Shown here: positions 15,314 to 25,044 of the stretch, piece by piece
How positions within the stretch are numbered: position 1 is the first letter of the stretch
Layout: every line of letters begins with the position of its first letter
NCBI GenBank assembly: GCA_963643255.1
Contig: CAVIIW010000008.1
Span: 9,374 to 73,373 of the forward strand
Length of the DNA: 64,000 nucleotides
Direction of reading: 5' to 3'
Origin: Methanarcanum sp963643255
Lineage (GTDB): Archaea; Thermoplasmatota; Thermoplasmata; Methanomassiliicoccales; Methanomethylophilaceae
Translations under genes and position numbers: made by a program
The notes under the pieces: generated by a model
The model's input: the letters and a program-made list of their open reading frames with translations, nothing else
Databases searched by the model: none
What the model was told of the DNA's origin: nothing

Positions 15314-18300
15314 TCACTCACCGTCGCTGTAGTCGTTTTCCATCATGTCGTCGTCGATGTTTTCCTCGTCGTCAGACTCGTACTCCATCTCGTCTTTCTC
15401 ACGTGTACCGTAGTCTTCTTTGTTGTCCACTCTGTCGAGTTTGATGAAGTCCTTGGCGGCATCCTCACCCAATGCTTCGATGAACAGATCGTCGTAATCG
15501 ATGACTTTACCGCTCACCGCTCTTGCGGGGTCGGTTCCGTCCTCTCCGTATTTGAACTGAATAATCGTACCTGCGGTGTTCCTGACGGAGCCGTCGCCGG
15601 TAAGTTTCAGATCTTCCAGTGCCGAAATTAGCCTTCTCTGCATGTATCCCGACCTGGATGTACGGACAGCTGTATCGACCAGTCCTTCCCTTCCTCCCAT
15701 TGCGTGGAAGAAGAACTCTGTGGCCGTAAGTCCCGATTTGTATGAGTTGCTGACGAATCCCCTTGCGTATGCTCCGAGATCCTCTTTCTTGAAGTGCGGG
15801 AGTGTCCTGTCTTCGTATCCTCTTGCGAGCCTGTCACCACGGACAGTCTGCTGTCCGACACAACCGGCCATCTGCGAAAGGTTGAGCATCGAACCACGTG
15901 CACCGGATTTTGCCATGATAACCGCAGGGTTGCTCATGTCGACGTTTCCGTTCTTGCTTGCGGCGACGATACGTCCTGCTTCGGTACGTGCTTCTTCGAG
16001 TTTTGCCTTGACTTTCACTTCGAGTGTCTCTTTCAGCGAACGTCCGGGGTCCTGGTGGAGTGTTCCGTCGTTGTATGACTGAACATACTCATCCACGGCG
16101 TCGATACATTCCTGGTTGAAGTTCTCGATCTCAAGTCTTGATTCTTCGGAAATATCCTCATCATCGATACCGGTACTGAATCCGTGGTTCATGATCGAAC
16201 CCAATGCGACCCTTGTAACCTGGTTGATGAACTGACATGCCCTGTCCGCTCCGTAGTCACGTGCAATACGGTCGAGGATCTTTCCTTTGCTGTTTCCGAT
16301 ACCTGCCTCATCGACGGTACCGCAGACAAGCTCACCTCCACTGATCTTAACAAATGCATCGTACTCACAGTTCTCTTTCTTACAGACTGCACATCCGCGG
16401 CAGATCTTTGCCTTGTACTGAATGTTGAGATCCTTGGGGAGAACGATTGAGAACAGCTGCCTTCCGGTCCAGTATTCCCTGCCGTCTTCATCTTTGAAAG
16501 GCTCGGGAATCTCGATGTTGTCGAGCTTCATGATGATGTTCATCGCCTGAAGCCTGTCGAATCTGGGGTTGTAGTTGGTCAGGAAGTATGCTCCTGTGAT
16601 ATGATCGTGGATTGCTCCGATGATAGGTCCGCCGTACCTGGGTGACAGGATGTTCTCCTGAACCTGCATAAGGATACGTGCTTCCGCACGTGCTTCCTCG
16701 CTCTGGAGAACGTGGAGGTTCATCTCATCACCGTCGAAATCGGCGTTGTACGGAGGACAGACACAGAGGTTGAACCTGAATGTACGGCCTTCCATGACCT
16801 TTACACGGTGGGCCATCATCGACATTCTGTGCAGAGACGGCTGCCTGTTGAAGAGAACGACATCTCCGTCGATGAGCTGTCTCTCTACTGTGTAGTCTCT
16901 TCCGAGATTCTCTGCGACTTCGATCGAGTTACGGTCGGAGACTTTGATCCTTCTTTCATCCGATCTGATGACGTAGTTCACACCGGGAACGTATTTCCAC
17001 TTGAGGTTGTCAAGAAGATCTTTGTCTGCTTTGGTCTCGAAGGCACTCATCCTGTAGACGAATCTGTTCTGCTCGTCGAGACTGCAGAGGTGGTCGTAAT
17101 CGAACTCAAGTTCCTTATCTCTGATGTTGTCTTCCCACTCTTCGAAAATCGATTTGATTCCTCTTTTTCTGAGAATATCGTTCTTCTCTGTGATGAGAAT
17201 AGGTGTGATACCTCTCCTTACGATTGCCTTGACTTCGGGCATGTTCTCGCCGTAGATACGGACGGGGACAGTAAGCTCTCTCGCCGCGGGAATCGGGACT
17301 CCTACGTCGTTGATTGACAGCAGGGGATCCGGCGAAATGACCGTACGGGCCGAGAAGTTGACACGCTTACCTGACAGGTTGGATCTGAAACGTCCTTCCT
17401 TACCCTTGAGCCTCTGTGTCAGAGTCTTCAGCGGACGTCCGGATCTGTGCCTTGCGGGAGGTATTCCGGAAGTCTGATTGTCGAAGTATGTCGTAACATG
17501 ATACTGAAGCAGTTCCCACAGATCGTCGATAATCAGCTGGGGTGCACCTGCATCACGGTTCTCTCTGAGCCTCTGGTTGATCCTGAGAACATCGACGAGC
17601 TTGTGTGTAAGATCGTCTTCGGACCTGTCACTCGAATCAAGTGTAATCGAAGGCCTTACTGTTACGGGAGGTACTGCCAATGCAGTCAGAACCATCCACT
17701 CGGGCCTGCAGGTCTCGGGATCCATTCCCAATGTAATCAGATCCTCGTCGGGAATTCTCTCCAACCTCTCACGAACGTCTTCGGGTGTGAGTTTGTGGTT
17801 CTCGGGACCCTCACGGAATGTGGTAGGCTTGTCGAGTTTGATCTTAAGCTGTTCCGCACCGCAGTGGGGACAGATTTCTCTCGCAGCGTCTTTTGCAGTA
17901 CCTTTCGAAAAGAGCTTGATATCGGCGGAATCTCCTCCGAGTTCCTCCATCTGCTCCATTTTGCTCCTGGTCTGCTCAACCTGTTCCGCAGTAAGCATGA
18001 GCCTTCCGCATTTCCTGCATGTCGATTCCAGAAGGGATTTGATATCCTTGATGAAACCGACGTGGATTACGGGCCTTGCCAATTCGATGTGTCCGAAGTG
18101 TCCGGGACAGTCATTGACCTTGCATCCGCATGTCTTACATGAGAGACCGGGTTCGATGACACCCATGTGGAGATCCATCAGACCCATCTCGATCGGATAG
18201 CCTTCATCGTCGTAAGTATCGGCGGTGAGGACTTTTGTCGCCGACATTCTCCTGATCTCGTCGGGAGATACGCAGGAGAATTTGATCGATCCGATCCTCT

Positions 18301-18325
18301 TTGATATTCCGTGCATCATATTCAT
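15314..18325 (-). CDS. rpoA1: RNA polymerase subunit A'
   Basis: The N-terminal part of the archaeal largest subunit, with the catalytic magnesium site NADFDGDEMN near residue 530. Zinc-binding Cys clusters occur at CKTCGCKVNDCPGHFGHIE (about 63-81) and CRKCG/CPHCG (about 108 and 155), and a bridge-helix-type segment near 880 ends in RTSRSGYMQRRL. The 1,003-residue length is somewhat greater than common A' subunits, partly because of an acidic tail rich in Asp and Glu (about the last 45 residues). It overlaps rpoB by ATGA. Confidence 0.97.
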   Translation of the reverse strand: MNMMHGISKRIGSIKFSCVSPDEIRRMSATKVLTADTYDDEGYPIEMGLMDLHMGVIEPGLSCKTCGCKVNDCPGHFGHIELARPVIHVGFIKDIKSLLESTCRKCGRLMLTAEQVEQTRSKMEQMEELGGDSADIKLFSKGTAKDAAREICPHCGAEQLKIKLDKPTTFREGPENHKLTPEDVRERLERIPDEDLITLGMDPETCRPEWMVLTALAVPPVTVRPSITLDSSDRSEDDLTHKLVDVLRINQRLRENRDAGAPQLIIDDLWELLQYHVTTYFDNQTSGIPPARHRSGRPLKTLTQRLKGKEGRFRSNLSGKRVNFSARTVISPDPLLSINDVGVPIPAARELTVPVRIYGENMPEVKAIVRRGITPILITEKNDILRKRGIKSIFEEWEDNIRDKELEFDYDHLCSLDEQNRFVYRMSAFETKADKDLLDNLKWKYVPGVNYVIRSDERRIKVSDRNSIEVAENLGRDYTVERQLIDGDVVLFNRQPSLHRMSMMAHRVKVMEGRTFRFNLCVCPPYNADFDGDEMNLHVLQSEEARAEARILMQVQENILSPRYGGPIIGAIHDHITGAYFLTNYNPRFDRLQAMNIIMKLDNIEIPEPFKDEDGREYWTGRQLFSIVLPKDLNIQYKAKICRGCAVCKKENCEYDAFVKISGGELVCGTVDEAGIGNSKGKILDRIARDYGADRACQFINQVTRVALGSIMNHGFSTGIDDEDISEESRLEIENFNQECIDAVDEYVQSYNDGTLHQDPGRSLKETLEVKVKAKLEEARTEAGRIVAASKNGNVDMSNPAVIMAKSGARGSMLNLSQMAGCVGQQTVRGDRLARGYEDRTLPHFKKEDLGAYARGFVSNSYKSGLTATEFFFHAMGGREGLVDTAVRTSRSGYMQRRLISALEDLKLTGDGSVRNTAGTIIQFKYGEDGTDPARAVSGKVIDYDDLFIEALGEDAAKDFIKLDRVDNKEDYGTREKDEMEYESDDEENIDDDMMENDYSDGE

Positions 18326-21300
18326 CTCAAATCCTCCAGCTGGAGCCTCATGGCGACACCGAGGGACAGAAGTTCGTCCATCAGCAGTTTGAATGCATAG
18401 GATGTCTGCACGAGGTAGATGTTGGTGTTCTCTTTACATACAGGACAGTAGAGCGATCCGCGCTTGTCCATGATTGCGATATGTCCGCACTTGGGGTTTC
18501 CGCAGACGTACTGCTGCGTACCGTCCGATTCGTCGAGGAGACGGTCTTTGATGACCATTGCCGCTCCGTGTCCGATAAGACAGTCACGCTCCATCTCTCC
18601 GAACCTGAGACCTCCCTGCCTGGAACGTCCCTCGGTCGGCTGACGTGTGAGTATCTGCACAGGTCCTCTCGACCTGAAGTGCATCTTTCCGCTGACCATG
18701 TGGTGAAGCTTCTCGTAGAAGATCACTCCTGTGTAAACGTCTGTCTGAATCTTACGTCCGGTCCTTCCGTCGTACATGACCTCCTTACCGGTGCGCTTGA
18801 ATCCGTTTCTGACGAGTCCGTCACGGATTGAATCTTCCCTCTCTCCGGAGAAAACAGTACCGTCGATGGTGCGTCCCTCCATTGCTCCGACCTTACCGCC
18901 GATCATCTCAAGGACGTGGGCGATGGTCATACGCGAAGGAATACCGTGGGGGTTGACGACGAGATCGGGTGTGATTCCGTCTGCGGTGAAGGGCATGTTC
19001 TCCTGGCTGACGAGCCTTCCGACAACTCCCTTCTGTCCGTGCCTTGAACAGAACTTGTCTCCGAGTTCGGGGATTCTCTGATCCCTTACTTTCACACGGA
19101 CAAGCCTCGAACCGTTTTCGGATTCTGTGATCATAACTGAATCGACGTATCCGAGTTCTCCGGGCCTGACGGTGACGGATGTTTCCCTCCTCTTCTGAGG
19201 TGTGAGGAAGTCTGTACCTTCCTCGTGGAACCTGGGGGGCGATGTCTTACCGATCAGAACATCCGAACCGTGGATTTCGGACTCGGGTGAAATGAGACCG
19301 TCCTCACCGAGTGAGGCATATGCAAGATCCGCACGTGCACCCATTACGTCGGGCGAGGGGATTTCGAAGTGATCCTCTTCTCCTCCGGGGTAACGGCGCT
19401 CTTCCGCGCGGTATGTCCTCATGAAGGTAGATCTTCCCAATCCTCTCTGAACGGAGGATTTGTTCATAACGAGAGCATCTTCGATGTTGTATCCGTGGTA
19501 TGAAAGAACGGCGATACAGAAGTTCTGACCTGCCGGCCTGTGGTTGTATCCCATGAATTCCATGGTCTGTGTCTGTACCATGGGCTTCTGCGGGTAGTGG
19601 AGCAGGTGACCGCGTGTATCGGGTCTGATACGGTAGTTCGCTGCGGGTACTCCGAGTGCCTGTTTGGCCATTGCCGCACCCAAAGTCACACGAGGTGATG
19701 AGTTGTGCTCGGGGTACGGAACGAGACCTGCTGCGACACCGAGGATGACCATCGGGTCGATTTCCATGTGGGTGTGCTCTTCCGTGAGTTTGCAGGGAAC
19801 GGTGAATTCTTCGTTGCAGTGACAGCATTTGAGAACTGCATCTCCCTCTTTACCGGGGTTCATCCAGTCGACGTCTGTAGGTGACAGAGCGGCACCGCAG
19901 TGCTCGCATCTTCTGGGGACGTCGTATGCATCGACGGCGATGAAAGTGTCTTCCTCTTCCTCTGCGTCAATCCATTCCATGATTCCCTCTCTGAAGAGAT
20001 CTTCCCATCTGACTCTGTGGTCCCTGATTCCTTCGAGGTGTTTTCTCGTAAGGACGGTCTTTCCGTCTTTGACAACGAGGAGAGGCCTTCTGAGACGTCC
20101 TTCGTCGCAGTTGATGTATGCCTCTTTCATGTTCTCATTGTAACGGATGTTGATCTCATCGGAGAGAATTCCGCATCTTCTCCTCTCACGTACTTCGGAG
20201 ACGAGTTTCTTGGGATCCTCGTGGCTTCCGACGAGGTCTCCGTTCACGAAGATACGTGCGCCCTGCTGTGAAACAGGTGTAAGTCCCAGATCCCTGAGCA
20301 TCCACTTGGCATCGGTCTCGGGGAATCCTTTGGAGACGTTGATAATCAGTGCCGCGTTCTTGACCAGACCGCAGTTCTGACCTTCGGGTGTCTCCGACGG
20401 ACAGAGTCTTCCCCACTGTGTGGGGTGAAGATCACGGGCCTCGAAGTGAGGCTGGCTTCTTGTAAGTGACGATGTGATTCTTCTCAGGTGCGACATAGCG
20501 GACATGTTGGATGTCCTGTCGAGCAGCTGAGATACACCTGCGCGTCCTCCGACCCAGTTTCCTGTGGCCAATGCGTGCAGAAGCTTGTGTGTCAGAAGGT
20601 CGGGACGGATTGACGAAGAAATTCTGATTTCCTCTCTCTTTCTTCCCCAGTTCCTCTCAAGCTGGTACTTCAGGTCTTTCATGAGACCGTTGAGGCTTGT
20701 TCTGAAGAGGTCTTCCATAAGATCTCCGGAAAGTTTGAGCCTCTTGTTGGCGTAGTGATCCTTATCGTCCTCTTTCCTGATTCCGAGCGAAAGCTCCAGG
20801 ACGGAACGTGCGATACGGCCGAGGAAGATTGCCTTCTTAAGACGGTCTTCTTCTGTATCTCCGAGGTGCGGGAGCAATGAACGGTCGAGAATACTCTCGA
20901 CTTTCTTGGTCCTGTACTCTTTTGCCTGACCTGCAGCGAAGTTCCTCTCGAGGAATGCGATTGCGTCATCCCTTGTGTGGAATCCGTTGGGTGCGTAGGT
21001 CTTCTTGTCGTAACTGTTCTCGATGTTGGCGTAGATGATGTTCGCCATCTCGGGTGTGGAAGCGATGGATTCGAAGATTTCCTGATCCGATTCCATTCCG
21101 AGTGCTTTCATGAGTGCGACGAGCGGGATTGAACCCGAAACGACGGGAACGGAAACCATGACCATTCCGTCTTTCTTCTTTTCGACAAGTGTCAGTGCAC
21201 GGTAACCTTCCCTCTGTGAGAAGACTTTTGCAACTTCCACTGCCGCACCGTATTTCTCGCTGTACTCGACCATAACTCTGTTAGGTGCGAGATCTTCGAG

Positions 21301-21909
21301 TGTGATGAGAGCCCTCTCGGTACCTCCGATGATGAAGTATCCTCCGGGATCTCTTGTATCTTCTTTGTTTTCAATAAGGAACTGCTGATATTCCTCTTCC
21401 GAAATTTCACGTTCCGAGGATGCCTGGAAGACTTCCCTGTTAAGGTTGCATCCGTTTGATTTGACCATCATGGGGAGGTCTCCGACGTGGACCCTCTCCG
21501 TTTCCTTGTCGATACCGTCTTCCATAAGTGTGAAGTCGATATAGACAGGCGCCATGTAGTTGAGGTTCCTGAGCCTCGCTTCCATGGGTGTGAGGTCGTG
21601 GCTGTAACCGTTTGCTTCCATGACCTTAGGACGCTCGACGGAAATGGTAGGTTTGGCGTGGATATCGATGTTACCCTCGTCGTTTCTCTTCCTTCCGATA
21701 CGGATTGCGATGTTCCTTCCGCCGACATGCTCCGGGTCCAGTTTGATGATTCCGCGGTAGGCATCATCGGTGGGGACCCTCATGTCATCCACAATCTTCT
21801 GCATCCTGCTGTTGGGATTGTCCTTAGTCGCAAGGAAATCGTTGAAAGATGCGATATGGTGGTTGACGATGGTACGTTCCTCGAAGTATAATTTTACTAA
21901 ATCCCTCAT
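18322..21909 (-). CDS. rpoB: RNA polymerase subunit B (unsplit)
   Basis: The second-largest RNA polymerase subunit, 1,195 residues in one reading frame. Many methanogen orders split it into B'' and B'; an unsplit gene agrees with a Thermoplasmatota host. Visible signatures include the SHLRRITSSLTRSQPHFEARDLHPTQWGR region (near 485), the GDKFCSRHGQKGVVGRL catalytic segment (near 960), and a C-terminal zinc ribbon with CGNPKCGH and CPVC. It starts 14 bases after the rpoH stop and overlaps rpoA1 at its end. Confidence 0.97.
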   Translation of the reverse strand: MRDLVKLYFEERTIVNHHIASFNDFLATKDNPNSRMQKIVDDMRVPTDDAYRGIIKLDPEHVGGRNIAIRIGRKRNDEGNIDIHAKPTISVERPKVMEANGYSHDLTPMEARLRNLNYMAPVYIDFTLMEDGIDKETERVHVGDLPMMVKSNGCNLNREVFQASSEREISEEEYQQFLIENKEDTRDPGGYFIIGGTERALITLEDLAPNRVMVEYSEKYGAAVEVAKVFSQREGYRALTLVEKKKDGMVMVSVPVVSGSIPLVALMKALGMESDQEIFESIASTPEMANIIYANIENSYDKKTYAPNGFHTRDDAIAFLERNFAAGQAKEYRTKKVESILDRSLLPHLGDTEEDRLKKAIFLGRIARSVLELSLGIRKEDDKDHYANKRLKLSGDLMEDLFRTSLNGLMKDLKYQLERNWGRKREEIRISSSIRPDLLTHKLLHALATGNWVGGRAGVSQLLDRTSNMSAMSHLRRITSSLTRSQPHFEARDLHPTQWGRLCPSETPEGQNCGLVKNAALIINVSKGFPETDAKWMLRDLGLTPVSQQGARIFVNGDLVGSHEDPKKLVSEVRERRRCGILSDEINIRYNENMKEAYINCDEGRLRRPLLVVKDGKTVLTRKHLEGIRDHRVRWEDLFREGIMEWIDAEEEEDTFIAVDAYDVPRRCEHCGAALSPTDVDWMNPGKEGDAVLKCCHCNEEFTVPCKLTEEHTHMEIDPMVILGVAAGLVPYPEHNSSPRVTLGAAMAKQALGVPAANYRIRPDTRGHLLHYPQKPMVQTQTMEFMGYNHRPAGQNFCIAVLSYHGYNIEDALVMNKSSVQRGLGRSTFMRTYRAEERRYPGGEEDHFEIPSPDVMGARADLAYASLGEDGLISPESEIHGSDVLIGKTSPPRFHEEGTDFLTPQKRRETSVTVRPGELGYVDSVMITESENGSRLVRVKVRDQRIPELGDKFCSRHGQKGVVGRLVSQENMPFTADGITPDLVVNPHGIPSRMTIAHVLEMIGGKVGAMEGRTIDGTVFSGEREDSIRDGLVRNGFKRTGKEVMYDGRTGRKIQTDVYTGVIFYEKLHHMVSGKMHFRSRGPVQILTRQPTEGRSRQGGLRFGEMERDCLIGHGAAMVIKDRLLDESDGTQQYVCGNPKCGHIAIMDKRGSLYCPVCKENTNIYLVQTSYAFKLLMDELLSLGVAMRLQLEDLR

Positions 21910-21923
21910 CAGTAGTCAGCCCC

Positions 21924-22187
21924 TTATAATACAACCAGCCTGTAAGCGACGAATTCCTCCGCCGTGCTGCTCTTCCTAATGACCTTGATAACACGTCCTG
22001 CTTCGATCGGACCGTTAATGTTTTCCAGAACTCTGATTGCCGCATCGCTCTTCTTGATTTTCGGAAGCTGGTCGCGGGTGATTTTCAGTTCGCTGAAAAT
22101 CACTTCCGTTTCTTCCTCGGTCAATAGAACATGCTCGGGAACCAGGTCATGCTGGAGAACATTGAATGAGATATTCTCTGCTGCCAA
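21924..22187 (-). CDS. rpoH: RNA polymerase subunit H
   Basis: RpoH corresponds to the C-terminal domain of eukaryotic RPB5. The conserved core runs from NVLQHDLVPEHVLLTEEE (residues 8-25) to the C-terminal IVKVIRKSSTAEEFVAYRLVV region. I place the start at TTG 22187 because AGGTGA lies 5 bases upstream and the protein then has 87 residues, close to the family size. The in-frame ATG at 22211 adds eight residues that overlap a hairpin and have no ribosome-binding sequence. It is the first gene of the polymerase operon. Confidence 0.9.
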   Translation of the reverse strand: MAAENISFNVLQHDLVPEHVLLTEEETEVIFSELKITRDQLPKIKKSDAAIRVLENINGPIEAGRVIKVIRKSSTAEEFVAYRLVVL

Positions 22188-22206
22188 GTTTTCACCTACA
22201 TTTTGC

Positions 22207-22225
22207 CCCACTGAAGGTCAGTGGG
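22207..22225 (-). promoter_or_regulatory. Perfect inverted repeat in the RNA polymerase operon leader
   Basis: An 8-bp perfect inverted repeat (CCCACTGA/TCAGTGGG, 3-base spacer) lies about 20 bases upstream of the rpoH start, directly before its ribosome-binding sequence. It may be a DNA operator near the transcription start or an RNA hairpin in the leader. No T-run follows it, so it is not a typical terminator for the upstream tRNA. Confidence 0.45.
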
Positions 22226-22308
22226 AAACCATTGAGAAAATTCAAAAGACCATTCATTCGATTTTCCTCATACTTGATCCGCTTTCGATCGCTCATGAAG
22301 ACCACCGG

Positions 22309-22382
22309 CGGGCCTGAAGGGATTCGAACCCTTGACCACCTGATTAAAAGTCAGATGCTCTACCTAGCTGAGCTACAGGCCC
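22309..22382 (-). tRNA. tRNA-Lys(TTT)
   Basis: Cloverleaf read on the minus strand: acceptor GGGCCTG pairs with CAGGCCC, D-arm TAGCTCAGCTAGGTAGAGC, anticodon loop CTTTTAA (anticodon TTT, Lys), and T-loop GTTCGAATC. The discriminator is G; CCA is not encoded. A TATA-like TATTATATAGG lies about 40 bases upstream (near 22422-22433). Confidence 0.95.
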
Positions 22383-22594
22383 TTTGGATAGCTTAAGCTT
22401 CGTAAACGCTCCGATTACATCCCCCTATATAATACTTTCCAGGCGCCCGAACACACTGTTTCCGGAAATCGTACCTAAACGGGTTCCGGAAGGCATATTC
22501 GCACGCCGACGGCGGGACATCCGGCGCCGGTTACGTTCTTACGCAATACCGTGCATTACAATCAATCAAATAAACGTATCCCTTTACCGCAGGT
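22383..22594. other. Intergenic region tRNA-Lys/cdc48 with palindromes
   Basis: This gap holds the tRNA promoter (near 22422-22433), two copies of the palindrome TTCCGGAA (22460-22467 and 22484-22491, 24 bases apart), and a 10-base palindrome CCGGCGCCGG (22521-22530) in a GC-rich segment. No open reading frame is convincing. The AT-rich end near 22560 probably carries the cdc48 promoter. Confidence 0.4.
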
Positions 22595-24805
22595 ATGGTT
22601 GACTCGGTAGAGCTGAAAGTCGCAACCGCATTGATGAAATCCGAGGCCGGTTTCGGAAGGGTCAGGATAGATTCCGCATCGTTCAGGAAACTCGGTGTGC
22701 AGATGGGTGATGTCGTCGAAATTGTGGGAAAACGCTCCGCCGTAGCCAAAGTCATGAAAGGCGCCATCGACGATGAGGGAAAAGGACTCATCCGTATGGA
22801 CGGAATCACAAGATCCAACGCCGGTGCGGCGGTGGATGAAAACGTACGCGTGAGAAAAGCAGAAGCGGTTCCCGCGGAAAAAGTTGTGATTTCTCCCACG
22901 GGAATACCTGCGGGAAAGAAAATTACGTTCAGAGAAGGTACGGATGAAATCTTCAAAAACGGTCTGATGAACAGGCCCGTTCTGAAGGATAATGAAATTG
23001 TTGTTCCCAACATCGCACTTATGGGCGCATTGGTTCAGTTCAAAGTTATCACCACTGTTCCCACGGGAATAGTTTATGTCGACGGCAGTACCGAACTTAC
23101 AATCAAAGAAACGGCAGCCGGAGAAAAGACGGAAGAAGAATTCACGAGTCAGGTATCTTACGAAGATATCGGAGGTCTTGAAGACGAATTGAGAAGAATA
23201 AGGGAAATGATCGAACTTCCGATTAAACATCCCGAACTTTTCGACCGTCTGGGTATTTCCGCACCGAAAGGAGTTCTGCTTTACGGCCCTCCGGGTACAG
23301 GTAAGACATTGATTGCCAAAGCCGTGGCGAAAGAATCGGGTGCGTCGTTCTTCTCGATTCAGGGCCCGGAAATTATGGGAAGTTACTACGGTCAGTCCGA
23401 GGAACGTTTAAGAAAAGTGTTCGAAAAAGCCGAAGAGGCTGCACCGAGTATTGTGTTCATCGATGAAATCGATTCAATCGCACCGAACAGGAACGACGTG
23501 AGCGGCGAAGTCGAAAGACGTGTCGTGGCTCAGTTACTGACATTGATGGACGGTCTGTCCGGAAGAGGAGACGTTATCGTTATCGCGGCAACAAACAGAG
23601 AAGAATCCATCGATCCCGCACTGAGAAGGCCGGGAAGATTCGACCGTGAGATTGAGATAGGTATTCCGGGAAGGGAAGGAAGAAAGGATATTCTTGCCGT
23701 TCACCTGAGATCCATGCCTTTGGATGAAGACGTTTCAACGGAAAAATTGGCTAATCTGACACAGGGATTCGTAGGCGCGGATCTTGCGGCATTGGCAAGA
23801 GAAGCGGCGATGAAATGTCTTACGAGAAACCTCATGAGCCTCGATTTGGATAAACCGATTCCTCACAACACGCTTATGGCTATGCGTGTGAACATGAACG
23901 ATTTCATGAACGCTTTAACCGAAGTGGAACCCAGCGGAATGAGAGAAGTTATTGTGGATATTCCCAAAGTCGAATGGTCCGACGTAGGCGGATTGGACAG
24001 CGTAAGGAAAGAAATCTGCGAATCGTTCATTCCGACCGAAGGAAGGAGAGCTTACGAACATCTGGGAATCAAACCTCCGAGAGGAGTTCTGCTTTACGGC
24101 CCTCCCGGAACGGGAAAGACACTGATTGCGAAAGCTGTAGCCAACGAATCGGGATCCAATTTCATATGTGTGAACGGACCGGAACTCACCAGCAAATGGA
24201 TGGGTGAAAGCGAGAAAGCAGTAAGACAGATATTCAAACGTGCCAAACAGATGGCTCCGTGCATCATATTCTTCGACGAAATCGATTCGATAGCTCCGAG
24301 AAGAGGTTCGAAGACGGACAGTTCTTCGATTGAGAGAATGGTCAATCAGATTCTGACATCCATGGACGGGGTGGAAGGATTGGAAAATGTTACCGTTATG
24401 GCGGCAACCAACAGGCCGGATATGCTTGATCCCGCATTACTCAGACCGGGAAGATTCGATAAGATGATCCTTATCGGAAAGCCGGATTTGGAAGGACGTC
24501 TCAGGATTCTTGAGATTCACACAAGAGATATGCCTCTGATGAATGTCGATTTGATTGACATTGCGGAAGCAACCGACGGATACGTCGGTGCGGATTTACA
24601 GGCATTATGCAGGGAAGCGGGAATGGCGGCATACCGTGAGAATCCCGATGCGAGATATGTCGAAAAGAGGCATTTCAATACTGCATTGAGTCTCATAAAA
24701 CCGTCAGTGGACCCGAAAGTTATGGATGAATATGCAGCAATGGCGCAGGAAATGAAAAAAAGGAAAACATCCAATGACAGTATACCGTTCTGGACGGTGA
24801 TGTAA
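22595..24805 (+). CDS. CDC48/VCP-type AAA+ ATPase
   Basis: Archaeal CDC48 is a hexameric double-ring ATPase that unfolds proteins and works with the proteasome. The 736 residues show an N-terminal double-psi barrel (LKVATALMKSEAGFGRVRID near 6-25) and two AAA modules, each with Walker A GPPGTGKT (near 231 and 504), Walker B (VFIDEIDSIAPNR, IIFFDEIDSIAPRR) and arginine-finger RRPGRFDREI/LRPGRFDKMI segments. The length is the usual one. The stop overlaps the start of the next PRC-barrel gene (TAATG), so the two are probably co-translated. Confidence 0.96.
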   Translation: MVDSVELKVATALMKSEAGFGRVRIDSASFRKLGVQMGDVVEIVGKRSAVAKVMKGAIDDEGKGLIRMDGITRSNAGAAVDENVRVRKAEAVPAEKVVISPTGIPAGKKITFREGTDEIFKNGLMNRPVLKDNEIVVPNIALMGALVQFKVITTVPTGIVYVDGSTELTIKETAAGEKTEEEFTSQVSYEDIGGLEDELRRIREMIELPIKHPELFDRLGISAPKGVLLYGPPGTGKTLIAKAVAKESGASFFSIQGPEIMGSYYGQSEERLRKVFEKAEEAAPSIVFIDEIDSIAPNRNDVSGEVERRVVAQLLTLMDGLSGRGDVIVIAATNREESIDPALRRPGRFDREIEIGIPGREGRKDILAVHLRSMPLDEDVSTEKLANLTQGFVGADLAALAREAAMKCLTRNLMSLDLDKPIPHNTLMAMRVNMNDFMNALTEVEPSGMREVIVDIPKVEWSDVGGLDSVRKEICESFIPTEGRRAYEHLGIKPPRGVLLYGPPGTGKTLIAKAVANESGSNFICVNGPELTSKWMGESEKAVRQIFKRAKQMAPCIIFFDEIDSIAPRRGSKTDSSSIERMVNQILTSMDGVEGLENVTVMAATNRPDMLDPALLRPGRFDKMILIGKPDLEGRLRILEIHTRDMPLMNVDLIDIAEATDGYVGADLQALCREAGMAAYRENPDARYVEKRHFNTALSLIKPSVDPKVMDEYAAMAQEMKKRKTSNDSIPFWTVM

Positions 24806-25044
24806 TGTCGTCTGAAATATTTTCATCCGAAATAATAGGAAAAGTGGCAATGACAAACGGGGGATACCCCGTCGGAACGATAGTCGATGTAGTGTTCGAC
24901 ACCGCAACCGGAGAAATGAAGTATCTGCTTGTCAACGCCTCATCGATACCGAAGGATTCGTACGATCTCGACGAACGCGGACGTGCGATTATTTCATTCA
25001 ACAAAATCAAAATTACAGACAAGAATGTAGTCTTCTCAAAGTGA
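24805..25044 (+). CDS. PRC-barrel domain protein
   Basis: A 79-residue stand-alone PRC-barrel protein: SSEIIGKVAMTNGGYPVGTIVDVVFDTATGEMKYLLVNA is the typical beta pattern. PRC-barrel proteins occur in RimM, the photosynthetic reaction centre H subunit, and archaeal cell-division proteins (CdpB/CdvA families). Its ATG overlaps the cdc48 stop by one base. The 3' end overlaps the convergent elp3 gene by 9 bases. A second stand-alone PRC protein is at 29628. Function is not assigned. Confidence 0.85.
   Translation: MSSEIFSSEIIGKVAMTNGGYPVGTIVDVVFDTATGEMKYLLVNASSIPKDSYDLDERGRAIISFNKIKITDKNVVFSK

Noticed and set aside
21487..21891. 134-residue plus-strand frame opposite rpoB
   Set aside because: A mirror of the strongly coding rpoB frame, with no family likeness or promoter.
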